64,000 nucleotides of DNA from an uncultured Clostridia bacterium (GCA_947625785.1 CANQPS010000003.1:1-64000), one strand, 5' to 3'. Positions 1 through 8,140 are shown, numbered from the stretch's first letter. Program-made: numbers and translations. The notes: generated from the letters alone by a model not told the origin.

Positions 1-75
1 TTTTACCTCTTCCGCCGATCTCTTAAATTCGCTTGCGTTTCCCGAAAAACGCACCATTACATCTTTTACTGTCAT
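1..75 (-). CDS. Truncated gene at window edge, possible phage tail tape-measure N-terminus
   Basis: Only the first 25 codons lie in the window; the gene continues beyond position 1. It starts at an ATG at 73-75 preceded by a good AGAGGTGG ribosome binding site. The visible N-terminus contains VMVRFSGNASEFKRSAEEVK, which has the look of tape-measure or phage-tail-associated protein starts (a short beta-strand followed by an 'S/D-ASEFK' helix). That resemblance is from memory and weak. If right, a prophage or tail-like element begins at this edge. Confidence 0.45.
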   Translation of the reverse strand, partial: MTVKDVMVRFSGNASEFKRSAEEVK

Positions 76-105
76 ATTTTGGCCACCTCTTTAAGATAAA
101 TATAT

Positions 106-143
106 AAAAATAGCAACTACCTTTATTGATAGTTGCTATTTTT
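106..143 (-). terminator. Bidirectional intrinsic terminator
   Basis: There is a perfect 14-bp inverted repeat (106-119 and 130-143) with a 10-base loop. The stem base is a run of A on one side and T on the other, so it reads as a terminator in both directions. It lies just downstream of the lipoprotein gene and separates it from the truncated gene at the edge. Confidence 0.8.
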
Positions 144-157
144 GATGTTTTTTGTAT

Positions 158-754
158 TTAAGTAAAAGTACCTTTAATTATTTCCATATTTTCTGTATAT
201 TCATCATAATCATTATTATATACATTCGGTGAAATCACATAATTTAATGCATCTCCTTCTATCCACAAATAATCGTAATCTTCTTCACCGTTTTCTAACT
301 CGTCAATAGAATAACAAATTGATATTTGTGTAATTTTAAAAGTCGCAATATCCGATAAGATATCTCCATACTCGATTTGTTTTTTGTAACCTGAACCTAA
401 ATATTCATTTACTAATATATAAGAAACAGTTTGATTATGCAAATTAGTTAATTTTCTTAAAGGCAAATATATATCACCTTCTTCACTGTGAAGATTATTT
501 CCGTCAGCATCACAAAAATAACCCGTTAAACCTATAAATTCATTGATAGGTTTATCTCCGTTTTCACTGATTACCATTTTAACTTTTAATCCGTCTTCCG
601 GATTATCTGTATGCTCCACAGCAATTCTATCAATATATATCTGCTTCTTATACCATTCTTCCGAATATTCATCAGGCTCACCACAAGCCGTCAGACTTAT
701 TATCATATTTAATGATAATAATAACAATATTGCTTTTTTAATTATCTTTTTCAT
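158..754 (-). CDS. Hypothetical lipoprotein, 198 aa
   Basis: The N-terminus is a typical lipoprotein signal: lysines (MKKIIKK), a hydrophobic stretch (AILLLLSLNMIISL) and a lipobox LTAC with the acceptor cysteine near residue 24. The mature protein should be anchored to the outer face of the membrane. The rest is acidic and mixed alpha/beta (residues 40-150) and matches no family I recognise; a distant relation to DUF5067-type lipoproteins is possible but unsupported. It is a single gene ending at a strong terminator. Lipoprotein assignment is firm; function is unknown. Confidence 0.75.
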   Translation of the reverse strand: MKKIIKKAILLLLSLNMIISLTACGEPDEYSEEWYKKQIYIDRIAVEHTDNPEDGLKVKMVISENGDKPINEFIGLTGYFCDADGNNLHSEEGDIYLPLRKLTNLHNQTVSYILVNEYLGSGYKKQIEYGDILSDIATFKITQISICYSIDELENGEEDYDYLWIEGDALNYVISPNVYNNDYDEYTENMEIIKGTFT

Positions 755-842
755 TTTTTAAACCACCTTTATTTTTAGTATTTATTATTAATAATAACAT
801 AATTTTCCATAAAAGTAAAGGCTAATTTTATTTTTATTTTGT

Positions 843-1040
843 CTAAAATAGCACATAACGCTTCGTGTCGATAACATACGCCATACATCCAGAACCTATA
901 ACACTGCATTTTTTATCAATATATTCGCTTTTTAAAATATAGTATTTCTTATTTAACGAACTTTGCTCGTCGAGTTCTATACTGCCAAAATTTTGTATTT
1001 CTTCTCCATCTTTGAATGTTATTCCCGATATATATCGCAT
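843..1040 (-). CDS. Small hypothetical ORF, 65 aa, possibly a gene remnant
   Basis: Sixty-five codons start at an ATG with only a weak upstream purine stretch (GAAAGAGTTGG). The same frame stays open upstream of the ATG for about 20 codons and reads plausibly as protein (GAIFIHERVGN), although a hairpin followed by T residues sits in that stretch. So this may be the 3' end of a larger gene that has lost its start. No domain recognised. Real expression is doubtful. Confidence 0.35.
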   Translation of the reverse strand: MRYISGITFKDGEEIQNFGSIELDEQSSLNKKYYILKSEYIDKKCSVIGSGCMAYVIDTKRYVLF

Positions 1041-1127
1041 ATTACCAACTCTTTCGTGTATAAAAATAGCACCAACATCTCTGTTAGTGCTTGATTTTCA
1101 ATTGCCCGATTTTCACACAGTTAATTT

Positions 1128-1406
1128 TTATTCAGGTCGGTATATAGAGCCAATTTCAGAATACATTAGATTATCGTGTATTCTATACATTTCTATACCC
1201 AAATCATTTACTGTATCTTGATTATCCATACCATCGTGTATTATAGCTGAAATAATATCATCTTGGAAGTCTTCTTTATTATCTTCGGAAATTTCAAATA
1301 ATACCCTGCCATCACGCTCTCTAACATTTTTAATCCATTCTAATGATAGTTTGATATATTTTTTTAAAAATTCAAACTCTTCTTTTGATAATGAAAATAA
1401 TAACAT
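1128..1406 (-). CDS. Small hypothetical protein, 92 aa
   Basis: The start is placed at the ATG at 1404-1406 because a GAGG ribosome binding site, provided by the stop region of the preceding frame, lies 8 bases upstream. A TTG two codons earlier (1412) is the alternative. The protein is acidic and probably helical at its N-terminus (SLSKEEFEFLKKYIKLSLEW), with no signal peptide and no known domain. It directly follows a start-less C-terminal ORF, the arrangement of an immunity gene after a toxin tip; that role is only an inference from position, size and charge. Confidence 0.5.
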   Translation of the reverse strand: MLLFSLSKEEFEFLKKYIKLSLEWIKNVRERDGRVLFEISEDNKEDFQDDIISAIIHDGMDNQDTVNDLGIEMYRIHDNLMYSEIGSIYRPE

Positions 1407-1416
1407 AAACAAAACC

Positions 1417-1537
1417 TCACTTTGGTGTAATCTGTATTAAATTTCCTGTTTTAGGATTTATTGAAACACTGCAAAACCCAGAAATCAACTTTACACTTGC
1501 AGTATCTTCTGTTATTTTACCATTTACATCTTCTTTT
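1417..1537 (-). pseudogene. Start-less C-terminal tail ORF (possible toxin-tip remnant)
   Basis: Reading minus from about 1537 to the TGA at 1417-1419, one frame is open without a start codon. It encodes about 40 residues ending CSVSINPKTGNLIQITPK. It begins inside or at the very end of the MATE gene in another frame, so any upstream part is missing. The sequence is protein-like and ends 10 bases before the start of the 92-aa gene. It could be the leftover C-terminus of a modular secreted toxin or a phage structural protein. No family can be named with confidence. Confidence 0.35.
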
Positions 1538-2917
1538 TTATATACTGTTCTTAAAAGAATAATTTTTAAACCTTTTTCTATAAATAAAGCAAGATATTGA
1601 TATAATAAGTGCCGTTATACCCAAACTTATAGGATAAACAATCATCAAGCCGGAAAAAGTTAAATTTTTTGGAAAAATCGTATAAACCCAAAAAATTCGG
1701 ATTCCGCATATAAAAACAAGAGAACAAACGGCAGGTATAAAACTCATTCCGAATCCCCTTAAATATCCCGAAATCACCTCTACAAACAAAGAAAAAATAT
1801 GTGCAAAGAAAATATACTGCAATCGAATTAAACTATATTCCATAACCGATACAGAATCCTCCTCTTTCATAAAAAGAGATAACAACGGATTTGAAAAAAA
1901 TAAAATTAATGCGGCTGATATTACAAAACAAATTCCACCCGATAAAAGTGTAATACGAAGTGCTTTATCACATCGTTCAATTTTTCCTGCTCCGTAGTTC
2001 TGCCCTACTATTGTTGTACACGCTTGTCCAAAGGAATTTATTATACAATATGTAAATATTTCAAGGTTATATGCTGCCGAAGATGCCGCTAAAATATCTA
2101 CTCCAAGTAAATTAATTGCTGATTGCACACATATATTGGAAAGAGAAAATACCATACCTTGTATACCTGCCGGAACTCCGAGCCTAAGTATTTCTTTTAA
2201 AATTTTTAAATCTATTCTTAAATGTTTAATATCAATTTTGACATCTTGTTTGCTGTTACAGAGTATAATAAACAGCGTTATAGAACTTATAAAATTAGAA
2301 ACAATTGTGGCAATAGCAACGCCTTCAACCGACATACCAATAATTTTGACAAAAAACAGATTAAGTCCCACATTTATCAGCCCAGAAACACTTAAAACAA
2401 TAAGAGGTGTTCTTGTATCGCCAATACTTCGAAGAATAGCCGACTCAAAGTTGTAAAGAAAAATAACCGGTAATCCTATTAGATAAATACGCAAATACAA
2501 TACTGCCATATCAAATGCGTTTTCGGGTACGCTTAATATTTTGATAACAGGTTCTGCTAAAAATTGTCCCCCTATACCGAGCAAAACACCGCCTAATACC
2601 GCAATAATAATAGATGTATGAACTGCTTTGCGAATTACCTCGTGGTCACCTTTACCTATATGCTGCGAAATCAATATATTAGAACCAAGCGAAACTCCTA
2701 CAAATAAATTAACCAATAAATTAACAATAGGACTGTTACTTCCAACGGCTCCCATAGCAACTCTTCCAACATATTTTCCTACAACGGCGACATCTGCTGC
2801 ATTAAATAACTGTTGTAAAATACCCGTCATAGCTAATGGTAAAGCTAAAAGCAATAGCTTATTTGTTATTTTTCCGTTAAGCATATCAACTTTATGTTGT
2901 GTTTTTATAATCTTCAT
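1538..2917 (-). CDS. MATE family multidrug efflux transporter
   Basis: A 459-residue polytopic membrane protein, the normal length for MATE transporters, with about 12 hydrophobic segments in two homologous halves. The start (DMLNGKITNKLLLLALPLAM, then LQQLFNAADVAVVGKYVG) matches the DinF/MepA-like branch typical of Clostridia. Such proteins export cationic drugs or metabolites in exchange for Na+ or H+. The ATG at 2917 has a weak ribosome binding site; the internal ATG at codon 12, at the conserved DM-N-G motif, is the alternative. The gene stands alone, and a long palindrome lies 60 bases upstream. Confidence 0.93.
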   Translation of the reverse strand: MKIIKTQHKVDMLNGKITNKLLLLALPLAMTGILQQLFNAADVAVVGKYVGRVAMGAVGSNSPIVNLLVNLFVGVSLGSNILISQHIGKGDHEVIRKAVHTSIIIAVLGGVLLGIGGQFLAEPVIKILSVPENAFDMAVLYLRIYLIGLPVIFLYNFESAILRSIGDTRTPLIVLSVSGLINVGLNLFFVKIIGMSVEGVAIATIVSNFISSITLFIILCNSKQDVKIDIKHLRIDLKILKEILRLGVPAGIQGMVFSLSNICVQSAINLLGVDILAASSAAYNLEIFTYCIINSFGQACTTIVGQNYGAGKIERCDKALRITLLSGGICFVISAALILFFSNPLLSLFMKEEDSVSVMEYSLIRLQYIFFAHIFSLFVEVISGYLRGFGMSFIPAVCSLVFICGIRIFWVYTIFPKNLTFSGLMIVYPISLGITALIISISCFIYRKRFKNYSFKNSI

Positions 2918-2976
2918 AAATTAAATTTACCAGCTTTCTTTTATCTATCATATTCACAAAATTTCTCACATTACAT

Positions 2977-3011
2977 AAAGTTAAACTTAGCTATTAACTA
3001 AGTTTAACTTT
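2977..3011. promoter_or_regulatory. Perfect 14-bp palindrome upstream of the MATE gene
   Basis: AAAGTTAAACTTAG (2977-2990) is repeated inverted at 2998-3011 with a 7-base spacer. It lies 60 bases upstream of the MATE start and 149 bases beyond the end of the DUF3006 gene. The T-rich flank is on the plus-strand side, where no plus-strand gene ends, so it is a poor terminator for the neighbours. A repressor operator (for example MarR/TetR-like) is one reading; a weak terminator for the DUF3006 operon is the other. Confidence 0.5.
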
Positions 3012-3159
3012 ATTTTATATTATTCTTAAATTTTAAAAATACCATCGTAAAAACTGATTAAGACAAATATAAATCTATAATTCGTATCATTCACACAAAT
3101 TGTGGTGGTGAAATTTTTTTAACTAAATTAAGATGATACATTATAAAAATTATTTATAC

Positions 3160-3378
3160 TCACTTAAAAATATCGTTTTGCTTTTTTATAATAGCATTTC
3201 TCCTTTTTTCAGTTTCTACTTTATCAATACAAAGTTCTCCCTCATCTGTTACAGCAAGAACATCTCCTTCCTTAGCACCTTCCGGAGTTTCACTTTTTTC
3301 AAAAGCAAACATTTTTCTGTCTTTGTCCTCGCAAATTGTATACTGTCCCTCAAATCTATCAATTACAAAATATTTCAC
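3160..3378 (-). CDS. DUF3006 domain protein, 72 aa
   Basis: A small soluble protein with the DUF3006 pattern: MKYFVIDRFEG at the start, a central AFEKSETPEGAKEGDVL segment and a basic C-terminal helix with KRRNAIIKKQ. The family is small and uncharacterised, sometimes found beside extracellular hydrolases or secretion genes in Firmicutes. Here it lies 24 bases downstream of the CorC-type gene and is probably cotranscribed with it. Family assignment is good; function is unknown. Confidence 0.85.
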   Translation of the reverse strand: MKYFVIDRFEGQYTICEDKDRKMFAFEKSETPEGAKEGDVLAVTDEGELCIDKVETEKRRNAIIKKQNDIFK

Positions 3379-3402
3379 ACTAACGCACTCCTTATAAAAT
3401 AA

Positions 3403-4674
3403 TTAATCTTCAATATTTTTATTTTCCTTAGGTTTATATGATATTATAACTTTATTAATTCTTTGGTCGGAAACATCTGTTGCTATAATATGCAGGTCTT
3501 TATAATCTACAAATTCATCATTCTCAGGCACTTTGCCAAAAATTTCAAGAAAAAATCCGCCGATTGAGTTACTTTCAGAATTTATATAATTTTCTTTAAG
3601 ACCAAATACATCAAGTAAATCTTCTATTGAAGTATCTCCTACAAATTCATATTTATCATCATCTAATTTTATAAATGGGTGTTCGACTTCTTCATCTTCG
3701 TCCCATATATCTCCAACAAGCTGTTCCAATAAATCCTCCATTGTTACTATACCCAATGTTCCGCCATAATCATCTGTAACAATAGCCATATGTAACTTTT
3801 TTCGTTTAAACTCCGCAAGTGTAACTGATAACTTTTTAGTTTTAAAAATAAAATATGGCTCTTTTATAAGTTCGCCAATAACTATCGGTTTTCCCGTAAC
3901 TATATTTTCAAGAAAATCTCTTGTATGCAAAATACCTTTGATGTTATCAACCGTTGTATCGTAAACAGGTATTCTGGAATATCTTTCTTCTAAAATTATT
4001 TTCAACACATTTTCCACACTATCTTTTATATCAATGGCTACCACATCAACTCTTGGAGTTAATACAGCTTGTACGGTTTTTTCATCAAACTCAAGTGCTG
4101 ATTGAACCAATTCACTTTCCTGTTCTTCAAGAACACCCTCCTCCTCAATGCTTTCAATAATATATTTTAATTCATCTTCGGTTACGGTTGGGGAACTTTT
4201 ACCCGATGTAGCAAGATTAACAAAGAATTTTTGAATTTTTAAAAACAAAAGCACAACAGGATATGTAACTATCATTAGAAAATTTAATATAGGTGCTGAA
4301 AACATAGCAAACTTTTCGCTGCTTTCCTTTGCCAAACTTTTTGGCAATATTTCGCCAAATATTAAAACGATTATCGTCAATCCGACAGTACTGATTAAAG
4401 CACCATAAGCATCACCAAATAAACTACAACATAATATTGTAGCAAGTGATGACGCACCGATATTAACGATATTATTTCCGACAAGAATAGTAGATAATGT
4501 TCTGTCATATTCCTCTGCGATTTTTATGGCGATTTTAGCACGTTTATTGCCATTATTTGCAAGATTTTTTAGCCTTGCCATACTAACTGACGAAAATGCT
4601 GTTTCACTTGCTGAAAAATATGCAGATGCTATAACAAGTAATACAATAATAATACCTATTATTAAGGGATTCAA
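3403..4674 (-). CDS. Hemolysin C/CorC family protein (CNNM-CBS-CorC)
   Basis: 423 residues in the order expected of this family: an N-terminal CNNM/DUF21 membrane domain (residues about 1-180, with YFSASETAFSSVSMARL and the GEILPKSLAKE motif), a CBS pair (about 200-325, TPRVDVVAID and VTDDYGGTLGIVTMEDLLEQLVG), and a C-terminal CorC/HlyC domain. These proteins are linked to Mg2+/Co2+ transport or efflux. The start is a TTG at 4672-4674, supported by GGAGTGG 8 bases upstream; no in-frame ATG fits better. Confidence 0.94.
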   Translation of the reverse strand: MNPLIIGIIIVLLVIASAYFSASETAFSSVSMARLKNLANNGNKRAKIAIKIAEEYDRTLSTILVGNNIVNIGASSLATILCCSLFGDAYGALISTVGLTIIVLIFGEILPKSLAKESSEKFAMFSAPILNFLMIVTYPVVLLFLKIQKFFVNLATSGKSSPTVTEDELKYIIESIEEEGVLEEQESELVQSALEFDEKTVQAVLTPRVDVVAIDIKDSVENVLKIILEERYSRIPVYDTTVDNIKGILHTRDFLENIVTGKPIVIGELIKEPYFIFKTKKLSVTLAEFKRKKLHMAIVTDDYGGTLGIVTMEDLLEQLVGDIWDEDEEVEHPFIKLDDDKYEFVGDTSIEDLLDVFGLKENYINSESNSIGGFFLEIFGKVPENDEFVDYKDLHIIATDVSDQRINKVIISYKPKENKNIED

Positions 4675-4831
4675 AATATAACCACTCCATTTTTATAAAT
4701 AATAGAATCATTTAATCCTACAATTATATATTATATATGTAAGAATATTTTTTTTATTCTTTACAAGCATAATATACAAATCTTTATGATATAACCTATT
4801 ATCTATAAAACAGGATTTATTAAAAATAATA

Positions 4832-4862
4832 TGCTCTGTAAATCTTCTTAATTTACAGAGCA
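4832..4862 (-). terminator. Intrinsic terminator
   Basis: A 12-bp perfect stem, TGCTCTGTAAAT (4832-4843) with its complement at 4851-4862 and a 7-base loop, is followed on the minus strand by ATATTATTTTT. It lies just past the stop of the polytopic membrane protein gene. It ends the operon that includes the SpoIIM-like gene. Confidence 0.8.
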
Positions 4863-4878
4863 TTAATTTCTATAATAA

Positions 4879-5811
4879 TTATTCGTTATTTATTTTATTA
4901 AGCTGCTCCTGTTGTGCTGCAAGAACAGATTTTTTAATCATTCTGCCATTATAAAATACATATTCATCTGGTGTATTTAAATTATCCGGATTTTCATTAT
5001 TACTCAAAGATTTTTTTGCTTCTTCTTTGACTTTTCTTTTCTCCTCCTTAACTTTATTTTCAAAAGGTTGTACAATATAAGAATATATATTTACATAAGA
5101 TACAAAATTTATTAAAAATGAACTTAATGAAAATATTATTAATAATCCAACTAATATTAAAAATATAAACGAAAGTATTGGATAGTATAAAAAAATCGTT
5201 AATGCAGCTATTAAACAAAATAAAAATATAAAACAACCTATTAAAAAGAAATTTCTTTTTATACCCAACATAACAAGCATAAATCCATTTTTAATTATAT
5301 ATTTTAATTTCAAATTCACAGTAACAATCATTGTTGGAATGTAAAAAAATAAAAATAAATAAACAGTACACATAATAATTGACAATATAAGCGGAAAATA
5401 AAATACTGCACTTACTGATGTCATATCAATATATAAATGGAAAGCATACCATTGCAATATAAAAAAAATATAACTTACAATACCTATTAAAAAAAAGGAT
5501 AGTATATTTTCTTTACAAGTTTTTATAAACAAAGAAAAAATATTTTTGGATTTATAAATATCAAGTGCCAAATCTTTTGTTATTCTGCATACTCCTGCAT
5601 AAAAGGGCGAAGCAACTATAATTATTGTACCCACTAAAAAAATATTGATTTCCTTCAATACAAAAAAACATACAAGAAATATCGCAGTTCCATACAAAAA
5701 AACCGGAACTGCAAAAAATATATTCGTTATAATTAATTTTGATAAATTAGCTTTCAGTCTTTTAAAAAAACAAGACATATTCATAGCATCTATTGTTATT
5801 TCACTTCTCAT
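4879..5811 (-). CDS. Polytopic membrane protein of unknown function, 310 aa
   Basis: About six hydrophobic segments between residues 28 and 250 (such as LIITNIFFAVPVFLYGTAIF), followed by a charged cytoplasmic tail (VKEEKRKVKEEAKKSL) ending in a conserved-looking DEYVFYNGRMIKKSVLAAQQ segment. The pattern resembles the YesL/DUF624 group of membrane proteins but is not decisive. The ATG at 5811 is preferred over the TTG one codon earlier. It is 30 bases downstream of the SpoIIM-like gene, so the two are probably expressed together and may act in one membrane complex. Confidence 0.7.
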   Translation of the reverse strand: MRSEITIDAMNMSCFFKRLKANLSKLIITNIFFAVPVFLYGTAIFLVCFFVLKEINIFLVGTIIIVASPFYAGVCRITKDLALDIYKSKNIFSLFIKTCKENILSFFLIGIVSYIFFILQWYAFHLYIDMTSVSAVFYFPLILSIIMCTVYLFLFFYIPTMIVTVNLKLKYIIKNGFMLVMLGIKRNFFLIGCFIFLFCLIAALTIFLYYPILSFIFLILVGLLIIFSLSSFLINFVSYVNIYSYIVQPFENKVKEEKRKVKEEAKKSLSNNENPDNLNTPDEYVFYNGRMIKKSVLAAQQEQLNKINNE

Positions 5812-5841
5812 CAAACCAAATCCTTTTTAAAAATATAAAAT

Positions 5842-6483
5842 TCAAAATGAAAACAATCCCGAAAATAAAGCTGTAAACAACATATCCACTCCTGCTCCGA
5901 CAGCAATTATTATAATAAAAAATGCAAATTTTACAAGATAATTTTTTATTAAAATTTGATTTACACTTCTTTTGATAAAAGCACTTTTACACAGCTTAAA
6001 CGAAAAAATCATACTTAACCTTGAAAATAATATAACTGATACTGAAATAATTAAAGCACTTGGCAACATAACAAGCAGATTAAACAAAATACCCTTTATC
6101 TTATAAACTCCATATATATATCCCAACGACAATCCTAATCCATAACCTTTAAAGAAGGATACTGATGGTATTATTAAAAATCCCCACAAAGTTAAACCTA
6201 ATAAGAAATTCATTAATAAAAATACAAATGATGATGATAATGTCGCCGAAAAAGTATATATTAAAGATTGTTCCATTCGTGCTTTAAAATTAGTTAAAAA
6301 TAAAAAATCCAATATATTAAGCGTATCTTTATCAGTAGCGATTGTCGCAAAAGTACCAACCACTATACCTACAATAAACACCATACATAAAAAAATTAAA
6401 TTTGCATTATTTTTTAATAAAAGTAATTTATTATTACGGCTATCATTCCTAAAATGTCTGGCAGAAAATACTAATGATTTCAT
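5842..6483 (-). CDS. spoIIM: Stage II sporulation protein M (SpoIIM) family protein
   Basis: 213 residues with about five transmembrane segments. It shows the SpoIIM hallmark: a glycine-rich central block, LGLTLWGFLIIPSVSFFKGYGLGLSLGYIYG, here at about 110-140 (given in part only), followed by a proline-containing segment, VMLPSALIISVS. In Bacillus SpoIIM works with SpoIID and SpoIIP in the peptidoglycan machinery that drives engulfment of the forespore. SpoIID and SpoIIP are not nearby; instead a second membrane protein follows. Length is typical. Confidence 0.85.
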   Translation of the reverse strand: MKSLVFSARHFRNDSRNNKLLLLKNNANLIFLCMVFIVGIVVGTFATIATDKDTLNILDFLFLTNFKARMEQSLIYTFSATLSSSFVFLLMNFLLGLTLWGFLIIPSVSFFKGYGLGLSLGYIYGVYKIKGILFNLLVMLPSALIISVSVILFSRLSMIFSFKLCKSAFIKRSVNQILIKNYLVKFAFFIIIIAVGAGVDMLFTALFSGLFSF

Positions 6484-6555
6484 ATAACATCATTTACTCC
6501 TGATACATTTAAATATAATGTTATATGATTATGTGAATTTTAAGCAAAATATGAT

Positions 6556-7359
6556 TTACTTACCCAATTCCTCAGCTCTTTTAGTACAACTTCTCATACC
6601 TTCCAATACAGCTTCATAGAATTTCATATCACTCATAGTATTAAGTGCAGCTATTGTTGTACCACCCGGCGATGAAACCTTCTTAATTAATATATCTGGT
6701 GTGTCACCGGAATTAATTAACATTTCTGCACTACCCTCAAGAGTTTTGGCAGCTAATCTCAAAGCCTTATCGCTATCTATTCCAACTTCCTTTGCATAAT
6801 CAACCATAGCCTTTGCAAAAAGATATATATATGCAGGACTGCTGCCATTTACAGCAATTACAGAATTCATCTGACTTTCAGGCAACTCCTCTACTATACC
6901 CGATGTAGCAAATATTTTATAAACATATTCAAAATCTTCATCAGAAATATTGCTTCTGCTCATAGCGGTTGCACCCTTGCCAAGTAATAACGGCGTGTTT
7001 GGCATAACCCTAACCATAGGACAATTAACTTCAAGAACAGATTTCACATAATCGGTTGAAATACCTGCGGCAATACTGACGAATACTTTCTTTTCCGTAG
7101 CACCTGATTTTATGGACAATAAAACTTCTTCATAATTTTGCGGTTTAACAGCAAGTATAATAATATCAGATTTCTCAACAACTTCAACAGATTTGTTTAC
7201 AGTATTAATTCCTTTATCTGACATTAATTGCATTTTATTTGTATCCAAGTCATATATAAATATATTTTCGGCATCAGCCGTTTTATTAAGCAATATACCA
7301 TTTATAATAGCAGTTGCCATATTTCCCGCACCTATAAATCCAATTTTTTTATTTGCCAT
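6556..7359 (-). CDS. proC: Pyrroline-5-carboxylate reductase
   Basis: 267 residues, the family length. The N-terminal Rossmann motif GFIGAGNMATAI binds NAD(P)H; VRVMPNTPLLLGKGATAM and the C-terminal KKVSSPGGTTIAALNTM are family signatures. It performs the last step of proline synthesis, reducing pyrroline-5-carboxylate to proline, in the cytoplasm. It is transcribed alone from a good promoter at 7399-7427. The gene reads toward the spoIIM-like gene, with a 72-base gap. Confidence 0.97.
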   Translation of the reverse strand: MANKKIGFIGAGNMATAIINGILLNKTADAENIFIYDLDTNKMQLMSDKGINTVNKSVEVVEKSDIIILAVKPQNYEEVLLSIKSGATEKKVFVSIAAGISTDYVKSVLEVNCPMVRVMPNTPLLLGKGATAMSRSNISDEDFEYVYKIFATSGIVEELPESQMNSVIAVNGSSPAYIYLFAKAMVDYAKEVGIDSDKALRLAAKTLEGSAEMLINSGDTPDILIKKVSSPGGTTIAALNTMSDMKFYEAVLEGMRSCTKRAEELGK

Positions 7360-7398
7360 TTTGCATAACCTCGCTTAATTTATTAAATACATAGCTAA

Positions 7399-7427
7399 AT
7401 TATAATATAAACTATCTATAAAATCAA
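7399..7427 (-). promoter_or_regulatory. Sigma-A type promoter for proC
   Basis: On the minus strand TTGATT (7422-7427) is followed after 17 bases by TATAAT (7399-7404), 40 bases upstream of the proC start. Confidence 0.75.
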
Positions 7428-7556
7428 GAAAATAGCAGAAACAAATGCTAATAAAATTAACAAGACCACAGAAAAACGCTTTTTATGCTATATTTATAAT
7501 GAAAATTAAGTATTGTATATTAGTTATTATGAAGTTGTAGGGGCACTTTATTATTC

Positions 7557-7585
7557 TTGACATAAACTTTAATATAGATTATAAT
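7557..7585 (+). promoter_or_regulatory. Perfect consensus sigma-A promoter for the XRE regulator
   Basis: TTGACA (7557-7562), a 17-base spacer and TATAAT (7580-7585) form an exact consensus promoter, 54 bases upstream of the regulator's start. Such strength is unusual for a transcription factor gene unless it is held down by a repressor, possibly its own product. Confidence 0.85.
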
Positions 7586-7638
7586 TAACATAAGGAATGT
7601 TGTCAGCAATTTTTTATTAAGAGGTGAATGATAAAATT

Positions 7639-8103
7639 ATGTATAATATGGTATCGTTTATGTTAAGATATTACAGAGAAAAATGTGGATATACACAACA
7701 ATATGTTGCGGATTTGCTTAATATTGAGCGTTCGACTTATACTTATTATGAAACAGGTAAGACAATGCCTGATATAAGAACTTTAATGACAATAGCAAAA
7801 ATTTTTGGTGTAAGCTACACTGATTTATTAGAGGGTACCGGTGATGACGAATATCTTAGCCTAAAAGATTTTACAACAGATAGCGAAGATGAACAATTAT
7901 CTGCCGAGTATCAGGTACTATTGAATACAAACTATGAAAAAGAACTGGTGCAAAGAGTTAGGCTGCTTACACCATCACAAAGAAAAGAAATTATGGATAC
8001 TGTCAGGGAATATAGCGAATGTAATCTTAGAGGTATTAATAAGCCAATAAGAAAAACAAGAAAAAAGAAAAATAATAAAGAAACAGATGAAATTAAAAAA
8101 TAG
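7639..8103 (+). CDS. XRE family transcriptional regulator, 154 aa
   Basis: An N-terminal Cro/CI-type helix-turn-helix covers about residues 5-60: REKCGYTQQYVADLLNIERS, then YTYYETGKTMPDIRTLMTIAKIFGVS, typical of XRE regulators. The C-terminal 90 residues are acidic, then basic (RKTRKKKNNK), and match nothing known. The ATG at 7639 is chosen because AAGAGGTG lies about 12 bases upstream; a GTG at 7624 lies inside that site. Single gene, opposite to both neighbours, ended by the terminator at 8112-8140. Target genes are unknown. Confidence 0.88.
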   Translation: MYNMVSFMLRYYREKCGYTQQYVADLLNIERSTYTYYETGKTMPDIRTLMTIAKIFGVSYTDLLEGTGDDEYLSLKDFTTDSEDEQLSAEYQVLLNTNYEKELVQRVRLLTPSQRKEIMDTVREYSECNLRGINKPIRKTRKKKNNKETDEIKK

Positions 8104-8111
8104 ATAAAAAA

Positions 8112-8140
8112 TTAAGGTTCGTTATGGAAACGAACCTTAA
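8112..8140. terminator. Bidirectional terminator between XRE regulator and VOR operon
   Basis: A 12-bp perfect stem, TTAAGGTTCGTT (8112-8123) with complement at 8129-8140 and a 5-base loop. The minus-strand exit is AATTTTTTATC and the plus-strand exit is TCTATTTTAA. It can serve both convergent units. Confidence 0.8.
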
